Source: JASJHI01 sp965371355
Lineage (GTDB): Bacteria; Actinomycetota; Acidimicrobiia; Acidimicrobiales; Ilumatobacteraceae
Length of the DNA: 6,567 bases
NCBI GenBank assembly: GCA_965371355.1
Contig: CBDUYD010000161.1
Span: 1 to 6,567 of the forward strand
Direction: 5' to 3'
The position numbers and the translations under genes were made by a program. Below are positions 6,441 to 6,567 of the stretch, piece by piece; the first letter of the stretch is position 1; each line of letters begins with the position of its first letter. The notes under the pieces were generated by a model. It was not told where the DNA came from, ran no database searches, and saw nothing but the letters and a program-made list of their open reading frames with translations.

Positions 6441-6449
6441 CTGACACCC

Positions 6450-6455
6450 ACTCTA
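6450..6455 (-). promoter_or_regulatory. Possible -10 box of the helicase gene
   Basis: On the minus strand TAGAGT fits the TANNNT -10 pattern and stands 9 bases before the ATG, so the transcript would be leaderless or have a leader of only a few bases. The -35 candidate at proper spacing, CTGCCG (6478-6473), is poor. This is inference from pattern and distance; the gene could also be read from a promoter further upstream. Confidence 0.3.
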
Positions 6456-6518
6456 GGGAGCGGGTGTGGCGGCGGCAGGTGCCGGAGAGACGGCCGGCCG
6501 ACCTCCTGCGAGACCGGT

Positions 6519-6567
6519 TCAGCCCTCCTGCGACCCGGCCTGCGACCCGGCCTGCGACCCGGCCTGC
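6519..6567 (-). CDS. Possible C-terminal tail of an upstream gene (partial, Gln-Ala-Gly-Ser repeats)
   Basis: Read on the minus strand from the window edge, one frame gives QAGSQAGSQAGSQEG and then TGA at 6521-6519, 78 bases before the helicase start. A low-complexity polar tail of this kind is a common protein ending, and 12 bases is a whole number of codons, so expansion would keep frame. The other open minus-strand frames give Arg-rich repeats (RPGR or AGRV), which are less protein-like. Only 15 codons are visible, so no function can be given and the gene itself is uncertain. Confidence 0.3.
   Translation of the reverse strand, partial: QAGSQAGSQAGSQEG
6527..6567. repeat. 12-bp tandem repeat, about 3.4 copies, cut by window edge
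   Basis: CCTGCGACCCGG repeats perfectly at 6527, 6539 and 6551, and a fourth copy begins at 6563 and runs out of the window. A degenerate copy with GAGA in place of GACC lies at 6505-6516. The total copy number is unknown because the array is cut. Confidence 0.9.

Noticed and set aside
5371..6447. Second minus-strand frame of 358 codons overlapping the helicase N-terminal half
   Set aside because: Extremely Arg/Pro-rich shadow of the helicase gene with no motif.
6491..6500. CGGCCGGCCG palindrome upstream of the helicase gene as a terminator
   Set aside because: Only 10 bases with no spacer or T-run; not enough to call.
6527..6567. CRISPR-like array at the right edge
   Set aside because: The 12-bp units are directly adjacent with no spacers; this is a simple tandem repeat.

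Overview
The window looks like a high-GC actinobacterial chromosome segment. The evidence is the strong G/C bias, GTG and ATG starts, several starts with no clear Shine-Dalgarno, a CysN-CysC fusion as in mycobacteria, and an actinobacterial-type UvrD/PcrA helicase. The protein style brings Acidimicrobiia (for example Ilumatobacter relatives) to mind, but that placement is an impression from recall and was not tested. No mobile element, CRISPR array, tRNA or rRNA was seen.

Layout. (1) Positions 1-413, minus strand: most of a flavodoxin-like FMN-binding protein whose C-terminal end lies outside the window. It was recovered by reading from a GTG start. (2) 414-520: divergent intergenic region. 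(3) 521-988, plus: a cysteine-free Rrf2-family repressor resembling CymR. (4) 989-1109: a regulatory gap with a perfect 16-bp palindrome, an AT-rich block with a plausible promoter, a pyrimidine tract and a Shine-Dalgarno. (5) 1110-2048, plus: cysD. (6) 2048-3958, plus: a cysN-cysC fusion that overlaps the cysD stop by one base. (7) 3959-3998: short convergent gap, with a hairpin at 3987-4008. (8) 3999-6440, minus: a UvrD/PcrA-type DNA helicase with a C-terminal Tudor-like domain. (9) 6441-6567: the upstream region of the helicase gene, ending in a 12-bp tandem repeat cut by the window edge. The repeat may encode the tail of another minus-strand gene.

How the genes work together. CysD and CysN form ATP sulfurylase, which makes adenosine 5'-phosphosulfate (APS) from sulfate and ATP at the cost of GTP. 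The fused CysC domain phosphorylates APS to PAPS. The Rrf2 regulator just upstream is the obvious candidate controller of this operon, by analogy with CymR of Firmicutes. The divergent flavodoxin-like gene could share that control and might supply electrons, but no sequence evidence ties it to sulfur metabolism. The helicase is an unrelated DNA repair/replication gene that converges on the operon.

I found no clear candidate for an undescribed system. The points most worth following are the regulatory architecture before cysD, the edge tandem repeat, and starts that look leaderless.
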